Both the position numbers and the translations under genes were made by a program. Under the pieces are notes generated by a model. The model did no database searches, was not told the DNA's origin, and was given only the letters and a program-made list of their open reading frames with translations. A stretch of DNA of 64,000 nt from Heracleum sosnowskyi (Eukaryota > Streptophyta > Magnoliopsida > Apiales > Apiaceae), in contig JAUIZM010000023.1 of the NCBI GenBank assembly GCA_030848705.1, positions 682,001 through 746,000 on the forward strand. Reading direction: 5' to 3'. Shown piece by piece: positions 8,239 to 19,100 of the stretch. Every line of letters begins with the position of its first letter. Position 1 is the first letter of the stretch.

Positions 8239-10581
8239 CTAAGTGTTAGTTTTAAGGATCCAGACTTGCTTGGATCCTTTGCCTTTCTTAACAGTGTTAG
8301 CTTTTACAGCGGAATCAGTATTATCAGAGTTTAAACTAACATTGTCAGATTTTACACTAGCAGAGTTTGCTCTAACCCATTTCAAGTTGGGTTTTAGCTC
8401 ATAATAATTATGATAAATAGCATGATAACTCTTACAAGTATAAATAGAATGCCAAGTGCTCCCACAGTGTGTGCATAAAGTTTGTGGTTTAACCCTTACA
8501 TAATCATTCTTTACTCCTGATGTAGAAGATAAAGAATTAATATGTTTGTTCTTAGTGCAAAATCTAGCAAGATGATTAGAACTACCACAATTATAACATG
8601 TTTTCCTTGGAGCACCAGCAGTAGGCAAATGATTATTTCTATTATCTATGCCTATCTTTCCATTCCTATTCTTCTTGGACCCTTTTGGTTTCATGGCAGA
8701 CTTTACCTCTTTGAGCTTATGTTTGAACTGTTTTCCTGTCATTAAACCAACATTAACCTGTTTCTCACAGACTCTAATTGGTTCTTTAACAGCTTCAGGC
8801 TCAATAGGTTTCTCTGTTTTAAATTCAATATCCACTTGTTCAACACAAGCTTCAACTGGCTCTTTAACAGCTTCTTTCATAACTACAGATTTTAGCTTAC
8901 TAGATTCAGGAACAAATGTTACAGGAGTTGAATATGAACTTGTGAATGCTCTAAACTTGATTTTGTCCTGAAATCTAAGTTCATCTTCCTCACTGTACCC
9001 TAAGCCTACAGAATCTGTCTGAAGCACTTGATGTGTATCTCTACCAGAATTAGTCCAAGTTTTAATTATTTTTCTTTCCTTCTCTAAATCAGATTCTAGT
9101 TGCCTATACCTTTTAAGCAACTCCTGTTCAACATAAACAGCATCATCTCTTTCTTTTTGAATCTGCTTCATATTCTCAAGTTCTCTTTCAAGAAACTTGC
9201 TTCTTTCTTTAAGACTAAGATTCTCAGATTTAATCCTCTCATTCTCTAAAGTCTGATCCCTATAACTAACATGTATGTTCTTAAGATAAATTCTTAATTC
9301 AGAAATATTATCAGTATCATAAGCATAAGTAGTTAGGGGTACCTTATTTTCTGATGATTCAGTCTCATCTTTGACAGTTGCCATAAGAGCATAATTTACT
9401 CCATCATCAGAATCTGAAGTATCTGCCCAGTCTTTGCCTTTAGAGATGAGTGCTTTCTCAGTTTTGCCTTTCTTGCACTCTGGAGCATAGTGACCCATCT
9501 CCTTACACTTGTAGCACTGGATTTCAGATTTATCCTTCTTGCCAGACTTGGTCTCCCTTCCATCAGACTTTCTAAAACTTCTCTTATCAGAGTTTGAATC
9601 TTTCCTTGAGAATCTCTTTCCTTTCTTGAAGTTCTTGAATCCCATCTTCTTAAAGGTCTTCACCATCAATGCAGCCATTTTCATCATCTGTTCTTCATCA
9701 TCCTCAGAGTCAGAAGCTTCATCAGAGTTTGAGTCATCATCAGAGTTTGATGACTCACTTTCAGATTTAATGACTAAAGCCTTTCCCTTGGCTTTCTTCC
9801 TTGATGATTCCTTCTTAATGGGCTTCTCCTTGACTTTGAGAGCAACAGATTTTGTCTTTTTACTCAATCTTCTATTCCTTTGTTCTATCTCCAGTTCATG
9901 AGTTTTCAATAACCCATAGATTTCATCAAGATCTGTATCAGCAAGCTCATAATTATCTCTTATTGTGGTTGTCTTTAGATCCCACTTTTCAGGTAGAGAT
10001 AACAGAAACTTGAGATTAGACTCTTCAAGCTCATATTCTTTATCAACCAGAGACAGATCATTCAATAGTTTGCAAAATCTGTCATGAGTCTCAGTCAAGG
10101 TTTCATTAGGTCTTGAATCAAAGTGCTCATACTCCTGTGTGAGTATTGTCTTTCTGTTCTTCTTAATAGCACATGTTCCCTGGCATCTGACTTCTAAAGC
10201 ATCCCATATCTCTTTGGCAGTTTTGCAGCCAATTACTCTGTTAGACATAACATTATCTAAAGCACTGTGGAGAAGATGTCTAACCTTTGCATCCTTTGCA
10301 ATTGATGAGATGTCCTCAGGAGTCATATCTTTCTTTTCCTTTGGAACAGTCTTTTGTTCTTGACCATCAACAACAGGGGCTAGTTTGGTTGGATTATGAG
10401 GACCATCATAAATTCTGTGAAGATATTCTGGATCTGTAGCCTCCAGAAACATGGTCATCTTCACCTTCCAAATTGGATACTCTACAGGCCTGAGAATTGG
10501 AACCCTGATTGTTTCATATCGACTCACAGAATTAGGCTTAACCTGTTCAGCCTTGGGAGCAGTTTGATTTTCTTCAGACAT
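8239..10581 (-). CDS. gag: Gag polyprotein with three CCHC zinc knuckles
   Basis: This 780-residue protein would form the virus-like particle and bind the element RNA. It starts at an ATG 64 bases after the LTR, which fits the first AUG of the genomic RNA. Residues 30-240 resemble the copia-type gag domain (UBN2/retrotran_gag family). Residues 240-350 are basic and S/D-rich. CCHC knuckles of form CX2CX4HX4C are at C356-C369, C662-C675 and C703-C716. A likely coiled coil runs from about 440 to 505. Residues 571-617 hold two diverged copies of a V-K-E-P...Q-V...T-x-K unit. The protein is much longer than the 300-450 residues of many plant copia gags, which agrees with Sirevirus membership. The gag stop TAG at 8239-8241 lies 13 bases before the pol frame, and pol is in the +1 frame relative to gag. 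Confidence 0.93.
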   Translation of the reverse strand: MSEENQTAPKAEQVKPNSVSRYETIRVPILRPVEYPIWKVKMTMFLEATDPEYLHRIYDGPHNPTKLAPVVDGQEQKTVPKEKKDMTPEDISSIAKDAKVRHLLHSALDNVMSNRVIGCKTAKEIWDALEVRCQGTCAIKKNRKTILTQEYEHFDSRPNETLTETHDRFCKLLNDLSLVDKEYELEESNLKFLLSLPEKWDLKTTTIRDNYELADTDLDEIYGLLKTHELEIEQRNRRLSKKTKSVALKVKEKPIKKESSRKKAKGKALVIKSESESSNSDDDSNSDEASDSEDDEEQMMKMAALMVKTFKKMGFKNFKKGKRFSRKDSNSDKRSFRKSDGRETKSGKKDKSEIQCYKCKEMGHYAPECKKGKTEKALISKGKDWADTSDSDDGVNYALMATVKDETESSENKVPLTTYAYDTDNISELRIYLKNIHVSYRDQTLENERIKSENLSLKERSKFLERELENMKQIQKERDDAVYVEQELLKRYRQLESDLEKERKIIKTWTNSGRDTHQVLQTDSVGLGYSEEDELRFQDKIKFRAFTSSYSTPVTFVPESSKLKSVVMKEAVKEPVEACVEQVDIEFKTEKPIEPEAVKEPIRVCEKQVNVGLMTGKQFKHKLKEVKSAMKPKGSKKNRNGKIGIDNRNNHLPTAGAPRKTCYNCGSSNHLARFCTKNKHINSLSSTSGVKNDYVRVKPQTLCTHCGSTWHSIYTCKSYHAIYHNYYELKPNLKWVRANSASVKSDNVSLNSDNTDSAVKANTVKKGKGSKQVWILKTNT

Positions 10582-10630
10582 GATTATTACTGTGTTTGAA
10601 TCGTAAAACTGTATATATTAAACAGCTTTG

Positions 10631-10642
10631 GCTCTGATACCA
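10631..10642 (-). other. Primer binding site for initiator Met tRNA
   Basis: The minus strand reads TGGTATCAGAGC, the usual complement of the 3' end of plant initiator methionine tRNA. It begins two bases inside the LTR end, where minus-strand DNA synthesis starts in most plant copia elements. Confidence 0.95.
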
Positions 10643-10837
10643 ATTGTTAGGTCGAATACACAATATATAATCAAGTATGTATGAGAATAACAATCAAGAA
10701 CACAAGTTTGTAAATCAACAAACTGAATTATATTAAATAATTCTCTCTTAGTGATGTTAATGAATCACAAAGAGCTTCTAGGTTACAAGAATAATATATT
10801 CAATGATCGCATCCCTTCTAGGGATAACCTATCTGTG

Positions 10838-10846
10838 TTTATATAG
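10838..10846 (-). promoter_or_regulatory. TATA box of the LTR promoter
   Basis: The minus strand reads CTATATAAA, a strong plant TATA box, about two thirds into the LTR. Transcription would start near 10810-10815, close to a small hairpin (ATCCC/GGGAT arms at 10811-10825), leaving a leader of about 230 bases before the gag ATG. Confidence 0.7.
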
Positions 10847-10860
10847 TACACAGTTACACA

Positions 10861-10918
10861 ATCCTTATCTAATTGATATTCCTACAAATTAGCTATACAA
10901 GTTATATCAATTAAGGAT
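10861..10918. repeat. Inverted repeat next to the LTR TATA box
   Basis: The arm at 10861-10879 (ATCCTT, a four-base insert, AATTGATAT) pairs with 10904-10918 (ATATCAATTAAGGAT) around an AT-rich loop. It lies just upstream of the TATA box in the element's direction and could be a cruciform or a protein-binding dyad. Function is not known. Confidence 0.6.
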
Positions 10919-11040
10919 TGCTTCTTATCTTCTATTCTGTTTCCTTAGCTGTATCAATATATTCGGCTTCTTTTCCATCTTCAGAATATATTGCTTCTAG
11001 AATCTTCAATTCAGCACCGACAGCTAATTCAATTATCACC

Positions 11041-11138
11041 CTGTCAGACTTTAAATAAACTCTGACCGGCTTCCTTTAAACTCTTCACCCTGTCAGAGTT
11101 TAATTAAACTCTGACCGGCTTCTGATAAACTCTGGTCA
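11041..11138. promoter_or_regulatory. Two tandem 49-bp units with palindromes in U3
   Basis: The units 11041-11089 and 11090-11138 are clearly similar along their length. Each begins with a palindrome: 11092-11115 is perfect over 24 bases (half-site GTCAGAGTTTAA) and 11043-11066 is nearly so. Each also ends with a further TAAACTCT-type half-site. Palindromic repeats in U3 are a reported trait of Sirevirus LTRs and are likely protein-binding or enhancer sites. The half-site equals the short motif scattered through the rest of the element. Confidence 0.8.
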
Positions 11139-11189
11139 GTACCTGTTGCTTAAACACTGATAAACAAACGTCAGCAATTATATCTAACA

Positions 11190-11194
11190 TACCA
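11190..11194. other. Probable right-hand copy of the target site duplication (TACCA)
   Basis: Copia integrases duplicate 5 bp of target. The five bases after the LTR are TACCA, which occupy their normal place in the satellite monomer (...GAGCAGA TACCA GGGGAC...). The matching left copy would be outside the window, so this is an inference. Confidence 0.55.
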
Positions 11195-11251
11195 GGGGAC
11201 GCCCGATTACGTATACCTCTGAAGGGAGCTATACAAGGAAAACGGGGATAA

Positions 11252-13060
11252 ATTGAAGCGGGTCGTTTTGTGGGTATTTTCTCGTACTTTGACCCTATGG
11301 GTTTATAGAATTGCAAAAAACTTCATTTGGAGCTGTCCGGACCTGAATTGGAGCAGATACCAGGGGACGCCCATTACGTATACCTCTTAAGGGATCTATA
11401 CATGGAAAACGGGGATAAATTGAAGCGGGTCGTTTTGTGGATATTTTCTCGTAGTTTGACCCTATGGGTTTATAGAATTGCAAAAAACTTCATTTGGAGC
11501 AGTCCGGGCTTGAACTGGAGCAGATACCAGGGAACACCCGATTACGTATACCTCTGAAGGGATGTATACAAGGAAAACGGGGATAAATTGAAGCGGGTCG
11601 TTTTGAGGATATTTTCTCGTAGTTTGACCCTATGGGTTTATAGAATTGTAGTAAACTTCATTTGGAGCTGTCCGGACCTGAATTGGAGCAGATACCAGGG
11701 GACGCCCGATTACGTATACCTCTTAAGGGATCTATACAAGGAAAACGGGGATAAATTGAAGCGGGTCATTTTGAGGATATTTTCTCGTAGTTTGACCCTA
11801 TGGGTTTATAGAATTGCAGTAAACTTCATTTGGAGCTCCCCGGACCTGAATTGGAGCAGATACCAGAGGACGCCCGATTACGTATACCTCTTAAGGGATC
11901 TATACATGGAAAACGGGGATAAATTGAAGCGGGTCGTTTTGTGGATATTTTCTCGTAGTTTGACCCTATGGGTTTATAGAATTGCAAAAAACTTCATTTG
12001 GAGCAGTCCGGGCCTAAATTGGAGCAGATACCAGGGGACGCCCGATTAAGTATACCTCTGAAGGGAGCTATACAAGGAAAACGGGGATAAATTGAAGCGG
12101 GTCGTTTTGTGGGTATTTTCTCGTACTTTGACCCTATGGGTTTATAGAATTGCAAAAAACTTCATTTGGAGCTGTACGGACCTGAATTGGAGCAGATACC
12201 AGGGGACGCCCGATTACGTATACCTCCTAAGGGAGCTATACAAGGAAAACGGGGATAAATTGAAGCGGGTCGTTTTGTGGATATTTTCTCGTAGTTTGAC
12301 CCTATGGGTTTATAGAATTGCAAAAAACTTCATTTGGAGCAGTCCGGGCTTGAACTGGAGCAGATACCAGGGAACACCCGATTACGTATACCTCTGAAGG
12401 GATGTATACAAGGAAAACGGGGATAAATTGAAGCGGGTCGTTTTGAGGATATTTTCTCGTAGTTTGACCCTATGGGTTTATAGAATTGCAGTAAACTTCA
12501 TTTGGAGCTGTCCGGACCTGAATTGGAGCAGATACCAGGGGACGCCCGATTACGTATACCTCTTAAGGGATCTATACAAGGAAAACGGGGATAAATTGAA
12601 GCGGGTCATTTTGAGGATATTTTCTCGTAGTTTGACCCTATGGGTTTATAGAATTGCAGTAAACTTCATTTGGAGCTCCCCGGACCTGAATTGGAGCCGA
12701 TACCAGAGGACGCCCGATTACGTATACCTCTTAAGGGATCTATACATGGAAAACGGGGATAAATTGAAGCGGGTCGTTTTGTGGATATTTTCTCGTAGTT
12801 TGACCCTATGGGTTTATAGAATTGCAAAAAACTTCATTTGGAGCAGTCCGGGCCTAAATTGGAGCAGATACCAGGGGACGCCCGATTACGTATACCTCTG
12901 AAGGGAGCTATACAAGGAAAACGGGGATAAATTGAAGCGGGTCGTTTTGTGGGTATTTTCTCGTACTTTGACCCTATGGGTTTATAGAATTGCAAAAAAC
13001 TTCATTTGGAGCTGTACGGACCTGAATTGGAGCAGATACCAGGGGACGCCCGATTACGTA
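11252..13060 (+). repeat. Higher-order duplication of five monomers (840 bp)
   Basis: The pattern of monomer types at 11.25-12.2 kb repeats 840 bases (5 x 168) later. Rare variants recur at that distance: CTCCCCGGACC at 11837 and 12677, CCAGAGGACG at 11871 and 12711, and CTGTACGGACC at 12173 and 13013. The first copy has a one-base loss in GCCCATTACG near 11371. Confidence 0.8.
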
Positions 13061-16000
13061 TACCTCTTAAGGGATTTATACATGGAAAACGGGGATAAAT
13101 TGAAGCGGGTCGTTTTGTGGATATTTTCTCGTAGTTTGACCCTATGGGTTTAAAGAATTGCAAAAAACTTCTTTTGGAGCTGTCCGGACCTGAATTTGAG
13201 CAGATATCAGGGGACACCCGATTACGTATACCTCTGAAGGGAGCTATACAAGGAAAACGGGGATAAATTGAAGCGGGTCGTTTTGAGGATATTTTCTCGT
13301 AGTTTGACCCTATGGGTTTATAGAATTGCAGTAAACTTTATTTGGAGCTGTCCGGACCTGAATTGGAGCAGATACCAGGGGACGCCCGATTACGTATACC
13401 TCTTAAGGGATCTATACAAGGAAAACGGGGATAAATTGAAGCGGGTCGTTTTGAGGATATTTTCTCTTAGTTTGACCCTATGGGTTTATAGAATTACAGT
13501 AAACTTCATTTGGAGCTGTCCGGACCTGAATTGGAGCAGATACCCGGGGACGCCCGATTACGTATACCTCTTAAGGGATCTATACATGGAAAACGGGGAT
13601 AAATTGAAGCGGGTCGTTTTATGGATATTTTCTCGTAGTTTGACCCTATGGGTTTATAGAATTGCAAAAAACTTCATTTCGAGCAGTCCGGGCCTAAATT
13701 AGAGCAGATACCAGGGGACGCCCGATTACGTATACATTTGAAAGGAGCTATACAAGGAAAACGGGGATAAATTGAAGCGGGTCGTTTTGAGGATATTTTC
13801 TCGTAGTTTGACCCTATGGGTTTATAGAATTGCAGTAAACTTCATTTGGAGCTGTCCGGACCTGAATTGGAGCAGATACTAGGGGACGCCCGATTACGTA
13901 TACCTCTTAAGGGATCTATACAAGGAAAACGGGGATAAATTGAAGCGGGTCGTTTTGAGGATATTTTCTCGTAGTTTGACCCTATTGGTTTATAGAATTG
14001 CAGTAAACTTCATTTGGAGCTGTCCGGACCTGAATTCGAGCAGATACCAGGGGACGCCCGATTACGTATACCTCTTAAGGGATCTATACATGGAAAACGG
14101 GGATAAATTGAAGCGGGTCGTTTTGTGGATATTTTCTCGTAGTTTGACCCTATGGGTTTATAGAATTGCAAAAAACTTCATTTGGAGCTGTCTGGACCTG
14201 AATTTTAGCAGATATCAGGGGACACCCGATTATGTATACCTCTGAAGGGAGCTATACAAGGAAAACGGGGATAAATTGAAGCGGGTCATTTTGTGGATAT
14301 TTTCTCGTAGTTTGACCCTATGGGTTTATAGAATTGAAAAAAACTTCATTTGGAGCAGTTTGGACCTGAATTGGAGCAGATACCAGGGGACGCCCGATTA
14401 CGTATACCTCTAAAGGGAGCTATACAAGGAAAATGGGGATAAATTGAAGCGGGTCGTTTTGAGGATATTTTCTCGTAGTTTGACCCTATGGGTTTATAGA
14501 ATTGCAATAAACTTCATTTGGAGCTGTCCGGACCTGAATTGGAGCAGATACCAGGGGACGCCCGATTACGTATACCTCTTAAGGGATCTATACAAGGAAA
14601 ACGGGGAAAAATTGAAGTGGGTCGTTTTGTGGATATTTTCTCGTAGTTTGACCCTATGGGTTTATAGAATTGCAAAAAACTTCATTTGGAGCAGTCCGGG
14701 CCTAAATTGGAGCAGATACCAGGGGACGCCCGATTACGTATACCTCTGAAGGGAGATATACAAGGAAAACGGGGATAAATTGAAGCGGGTCGTTTTGTGG
14801 GTATTTTCTAGTAGTTTGACCCTATAGGTTTATAGAATTGCAAAAAACTTCATTTGGAGCAGTCCGGGCCTGAATTGGAGCAGATACCAGGGGACGCTCG
14901 ATTACGTATACCTCCTAAGGGAGCTATACAAGGAAAACGGGGATAAATTGAAGCGGGTCGTTTTGTGGATATTTTCTCGTAGTTTGACCCTATGGGTTTA
15001 TAGAATTGCAAAAAACTTCATTTGGAGCAGTCCGGGCTTGAACTGGAGCAGATACCAGGGAACGCCCGATTACGTATACCTCTGAAGGGATTTATACAAG
15101 GAAAACGGGGATAAATTGAAGCGGGCCGTTTTGAGGATATTTTCTCGTAGTTTGACCCTATGGGTTTATAGAATTGCAGTAAACTTCATTTGGAGCTGTC
15201 CGGACCTGAATTGGAGCAAATACCAGGGGACGCCCGATTACGTATACCTCTTAAGGGATTTATACATGGAAAACGGGGATAAATTGAAGCGGGTCGTTTT
15301 GTGGATATTTTCTCGTAGTTTGACCCTATGGGTTTATAGAATTGCAAAAAACTTCTTTTGGAGCTGTCCGGACCTGAATTTGAGCAGATATCAGGGGACA
15401 CCCGATTACGTATACCTCTGAAGGGAGCTATACAAGGAAAACGGGGATAAATTGAAGCGGGTCGTTTTGAGGATATTTTCTCGTAGTTTGACCCTATGGG
15501 TTTATAGAATTGCAATAAACTTCATTTGGAGCTGTCCGGAACTGAATTGGAGCAGATACCAGGGGACGCCCGATTACGTATACCTTTTAAGGGATCTATA
15601 CAAGGAAAACGGGGAAAAATTGAAGTGGGTCGTTTTGTGGATATTTTCTCGTAGTTTGACCCTATGGGTTTATAGAATTGCAAAAAACTTCATTTGGAGC
15701 AGTCCGGGCCTAAATTGGAGCAGATACCAGGGGACGCCCGATTACGTATACCTCTGAAGGGAGCTATACAAGGAAAACGGGGATAAATTGAAGCGGGTCG
15801 TTTTGTGGGTATTTTCTAGTAGTTTGACCCTATAGGTTTATAGAATTGCAAAAAACTTCATTTGGAGCAGTCCGGGCCTGAATTGGAGCAGATACCAGGG
15901 GACGCCCGATTACGTATACCTCCTAAGGGAGCAATACAAGGAAAACGGGGATAAATTGAAGCGGGTCGTTTTGTTGATATTTTCTCGTAGTTTGACCCTA

Positions 16001-16123
16001 TGGGTTTATAGAATTGCAAAAAACTTCATTTGGAGCAGTCCGGGCTTGAACTGGAGGAGATACCAGGGAACGCCCGATTACGTATACCTCTGAAGGGATT
16101 TAAACAAGGAAAACGGGGATAAA

Positions 16124-19100
16124 TTGAAGCGGGTCGTTTTGAGGATATTTTCTCGTAGTTTGACCCTATGGGTTTATAGAATTGCAGTAAACTTCATTTG
16201 GAGCTGTCCGGACCTGAATTGGAGCAGATACCAGGGGACGCCCGATTACGTATACCTCTTAAGGGATCTATACAAGGAAAACGGGGATAAATTGAAGCGG
16301 GTCGTTTTGAGGATATTTTCTCGTAGTTTGACCCTATGGGTTTATAGAATTGCAGTAAACTTTATTTGGAGCTGTCCGGACCTGAATTGGAGCAGATACC
16401 AGGGGACGCCCGATTACGTATACCTCTTAAGGGATCTATACAAGAAAAACGGGGATAAATTGAAGCGGGTCGTTTTGTGGATATTTTCTCGTAGTTTGAC
16501 CCTATGGGTTTATAGAATTGCAAAAAACTTCATTTGGAGCAGTCCGGGCCTAAATTCGAGCAGATACCAGGGGACGCCCGATTACGTATACCTCTTAAGG
16601 GAGCTATACAAGGAAAACGGGGATAAATTGAAGCGGGTCGTTTTGTGGGTATTTTCTCATACTTTGACCCTATGGGTTTATAGAATTGCAAAAAACTTCA
16701 TTTGGAGCTGTCCGGACCTGAATTGGAGCAGATACCAGGGGACGCCCGATTACGTATACCTCTTAAGGGATTTATACATGGAAAACGGGTATAAATTGAA
16801 GCGGGTCGTTTTGTGGATATTTTCTCGTAGTTTGACCCTATGGGTTTATAGAATTGCAAAAAACTTCATTTGGAGCAGTCCGGGCCTAAATTCGAGCAGA
16901 TACCAGGGGACGCCCGATTACGTATACCTCTTAAGGGAGCTATACAAGGAAAACGGGGATAAATTGAAGCGGGTCATTTTGTGGGTATTTTCTCGTACTT
17001 TGACCCTATGGGTTTATAGAATTGCAAAAAACTTCATTTGGAGCTGTCCGGACCTGAATTGGAGCAGATACCAGGGGACGCCCGATTACGTATACCTCTT
17101 AAGGGATTTATACATGGAAAACGGGGATAAATTGAAGCGGGTCGTTTTGTGGATATTTTCTCGTAGTTTGACCCTATGGGTTTATAGAATTGCAAAAAAC
17201 TTCATTTGGAGCAGTCCGGGCCTAAATTGGAGCAGATACCAGGGGACGCCCGATTACGTATACCTCTGAAGGGAGCTATACAAGGAAAACGGGGATAAAT
17301 TGAAGCGGGTCCTTTTGTGGGTATTTTCTCGTACTTTGACCCTATGGGTTTATAGAATTGCAAAAAACTTCATTTGGAGCTGTCCGGACCTGAATTGGAG
17401 CAGATACCAGGGGACGCCCGATTACGTATACCTCTTAAGGGATTTATACATGGAAAACGGGGATAAATTGAAGCGGGTCGTTTTGTGGATATTTTCTCGT
17501 AGTTTGACCCTATGGGTTTATAGAATTGCAAAAAACTTCTTTTGGAGCTGTCCGGGCTTGAACTGGAGGAGATACCAGGGAACGCCCGATTACGTATACC
17601 TCTGAAGGGATTTAAACAAGGAAAACGGGGATAAATTGAAGCGGGTCGTTTTGAGGATATTTTCTCGTAGTTTGACCCTATGGGTTTATAGAATTGCAGT
17701 AAACTTCATTTGGAGCTGTCCGGACCTGAATTGGAGCAGATACCAGGGGACGCCCGATTACGTATACCTCTTAAGGGATCTATACAAGGAAAACGGGGAT
17801 AAATTGAAGCGGGTCGTTTTGAGGATATTTTCTCGTAGTTTGACCCTATGGGTTTATAGAATTGCAGTAAACTTTATTTGGAGCTGTCCGGACCTGAATT
17901 GGAGCAGATACCAGGGGACGCCCGATTACGTATACCTCTTAAGGGATCTATACAAGAAAAACGGGGATAAATTGAAGCGGGTCGTTTTGTGGGTATTTTC
18001 TAGTAGTTTGACCCTATAGGTTTATAGAATTGCAAAAAACTTCATTTGGAGCAGTCCGGGCCTGAATTGGAGCAGATACCAGGGGACGCCCGATTACGTA
18101 TACCTCCTAAGGGAGCTATACAAGGAAAACGGGGATAAATTGAAGCGGGTCGTTTTGTGGATATTTTCTCGTAGTTTGACCCTATGGGTTTATAGAATTG
18201 CAGTAAACTTCATTTGGAGCTGTCCGGACCTGAATTGGAGCAGATACCAGGGGACGCCCGATTACGTATACCTCTTAAGGGATCTATACAAGGAAAACGG
18301 GGATAAATTGAAGCGGGTCGTTTTGAGGATATTTTCTCGTAGTTTGACCCTATGGGTTTATAGAATTGCAGTAAACTTTATTTGGAGCTGTCCGGACCTG
18401 AATTGGAGCAGATACCAGGGGACGCCCGATTACGTATACCTCTTAAGGGAGCTATACAAGGAAAACGGGGATAAATTGAAGCGGGTCGTTTTGTGGGTAT
18501 TTTCTCATACTTTGACCCTATGGGTTTATAGAATTGCAAAAAACTTCATTTGGAGCTGTCCGGACCTGAATTGGAGCAGATACCAGGGGACGCCCGATTA
18601 CGTATACCTCTTAAGGGATTTATACATGGAAAACGGGGATAAATTGAAGCGGGTCGTTTTGTGGATATTTTCTCGTAGTTTGACCCTATGGGTTTATAGA
18701 ATTGCAAAAAACTTCATTTGGAGCAGTCCGGGCCTAAATTGGAGCAGATACCAGGGGACGCCCGATTACGTATACCTCTGAAGGGAGCTATACAAGGAAA
18801 ACGGGGATAAATTGAAGCGGGTCGTTTTGTGGGTATTTTCTTGTACTTTGACCCTATGGGTTTATAGAATTGCAAAAAACTTCATTTGGAGCTGTCCGGA
18901 CCTGAATTGGAGCAGATACCAGGGGACGCCCGATTACGTATACCTCTTAAGGGATTTATACATGGAAAACGGGGATAAATTGAAGCGGGTCGTTTTGTGG
19001 ATATTTTCTCGTAGTTTGACCCTATGGGTTTATAGAATTGCAAAAAACTTCTTTTGGAGCTGTCCGGACCTGAATTTGAGCAGATATCAGGGGACACCCG

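Larger units (their letters stand above)
1..11189 (-). mobile_element. Ty1/copia LTR retrotransposon, Sirevirus-like, 3' end outside window
   Basis: One element fills the left 11.2 kb on the minus strand. Seen in element order are a 5' LTR, a Met-tRNA primer binding site, gag, pol in the order protease-integrase-reverse transcriptase-RNase H (the Ty1/copia order), and a long third ORF after pol. A third ORF in this place, together with a very large gag, is the known layout of the Sirevirus (Agrovirus) lineage of plant copia elements. The element is cut by the left window edge inside the third ORF, so the 3' LTR and final polypurine tract are not seen. Gag and pol are each open along their whole length, which suggests a fairly young copy, but the third ORF carries a frameshift and the gag-pol junction is closed in both frames. 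The right end abuts satellite DNA directly. Confidence 0.95.
10645..11189 (-). repeat. 5' LTR of the retrotransposon (545 bp)
   Basis: The LTR starts with TGTTAG at its 5' end (11189 downward) and ends with CTAACA at 10645, a short perfect inverted repeat with TG...CA termini. Its inner border is fixed by the primer binding site, and its outer border by the abrupt change into satellite sequence at 11190. It is AT-rich. In element order it has U3 with a 49-bp tandem palindromic repeat (11041-11138), a larger inverted repeat (10861-10918), a TATA box and then R/U5. At 545 bp it is short for a Sirevirus LTR. Its partner LTR is not in the window, so insertion age cannot be estimated here. Confidence 0.93.

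Noticed and set aside
4998..10599. Forward-strand frames inside the pol and gag region (for example 6665-6979, 8648-8971 and 9539-9901)
   Set aside because: They are antisense shadows of gag and pol, whose domains and catalytic residues are clear on the minus strand.
10631..10642. Part of a tRNA gene
   Set aside because: Only the 12 bases complementary to a tRNA 3' end are present, directly beside an LTR border, so this is a primer binding site.
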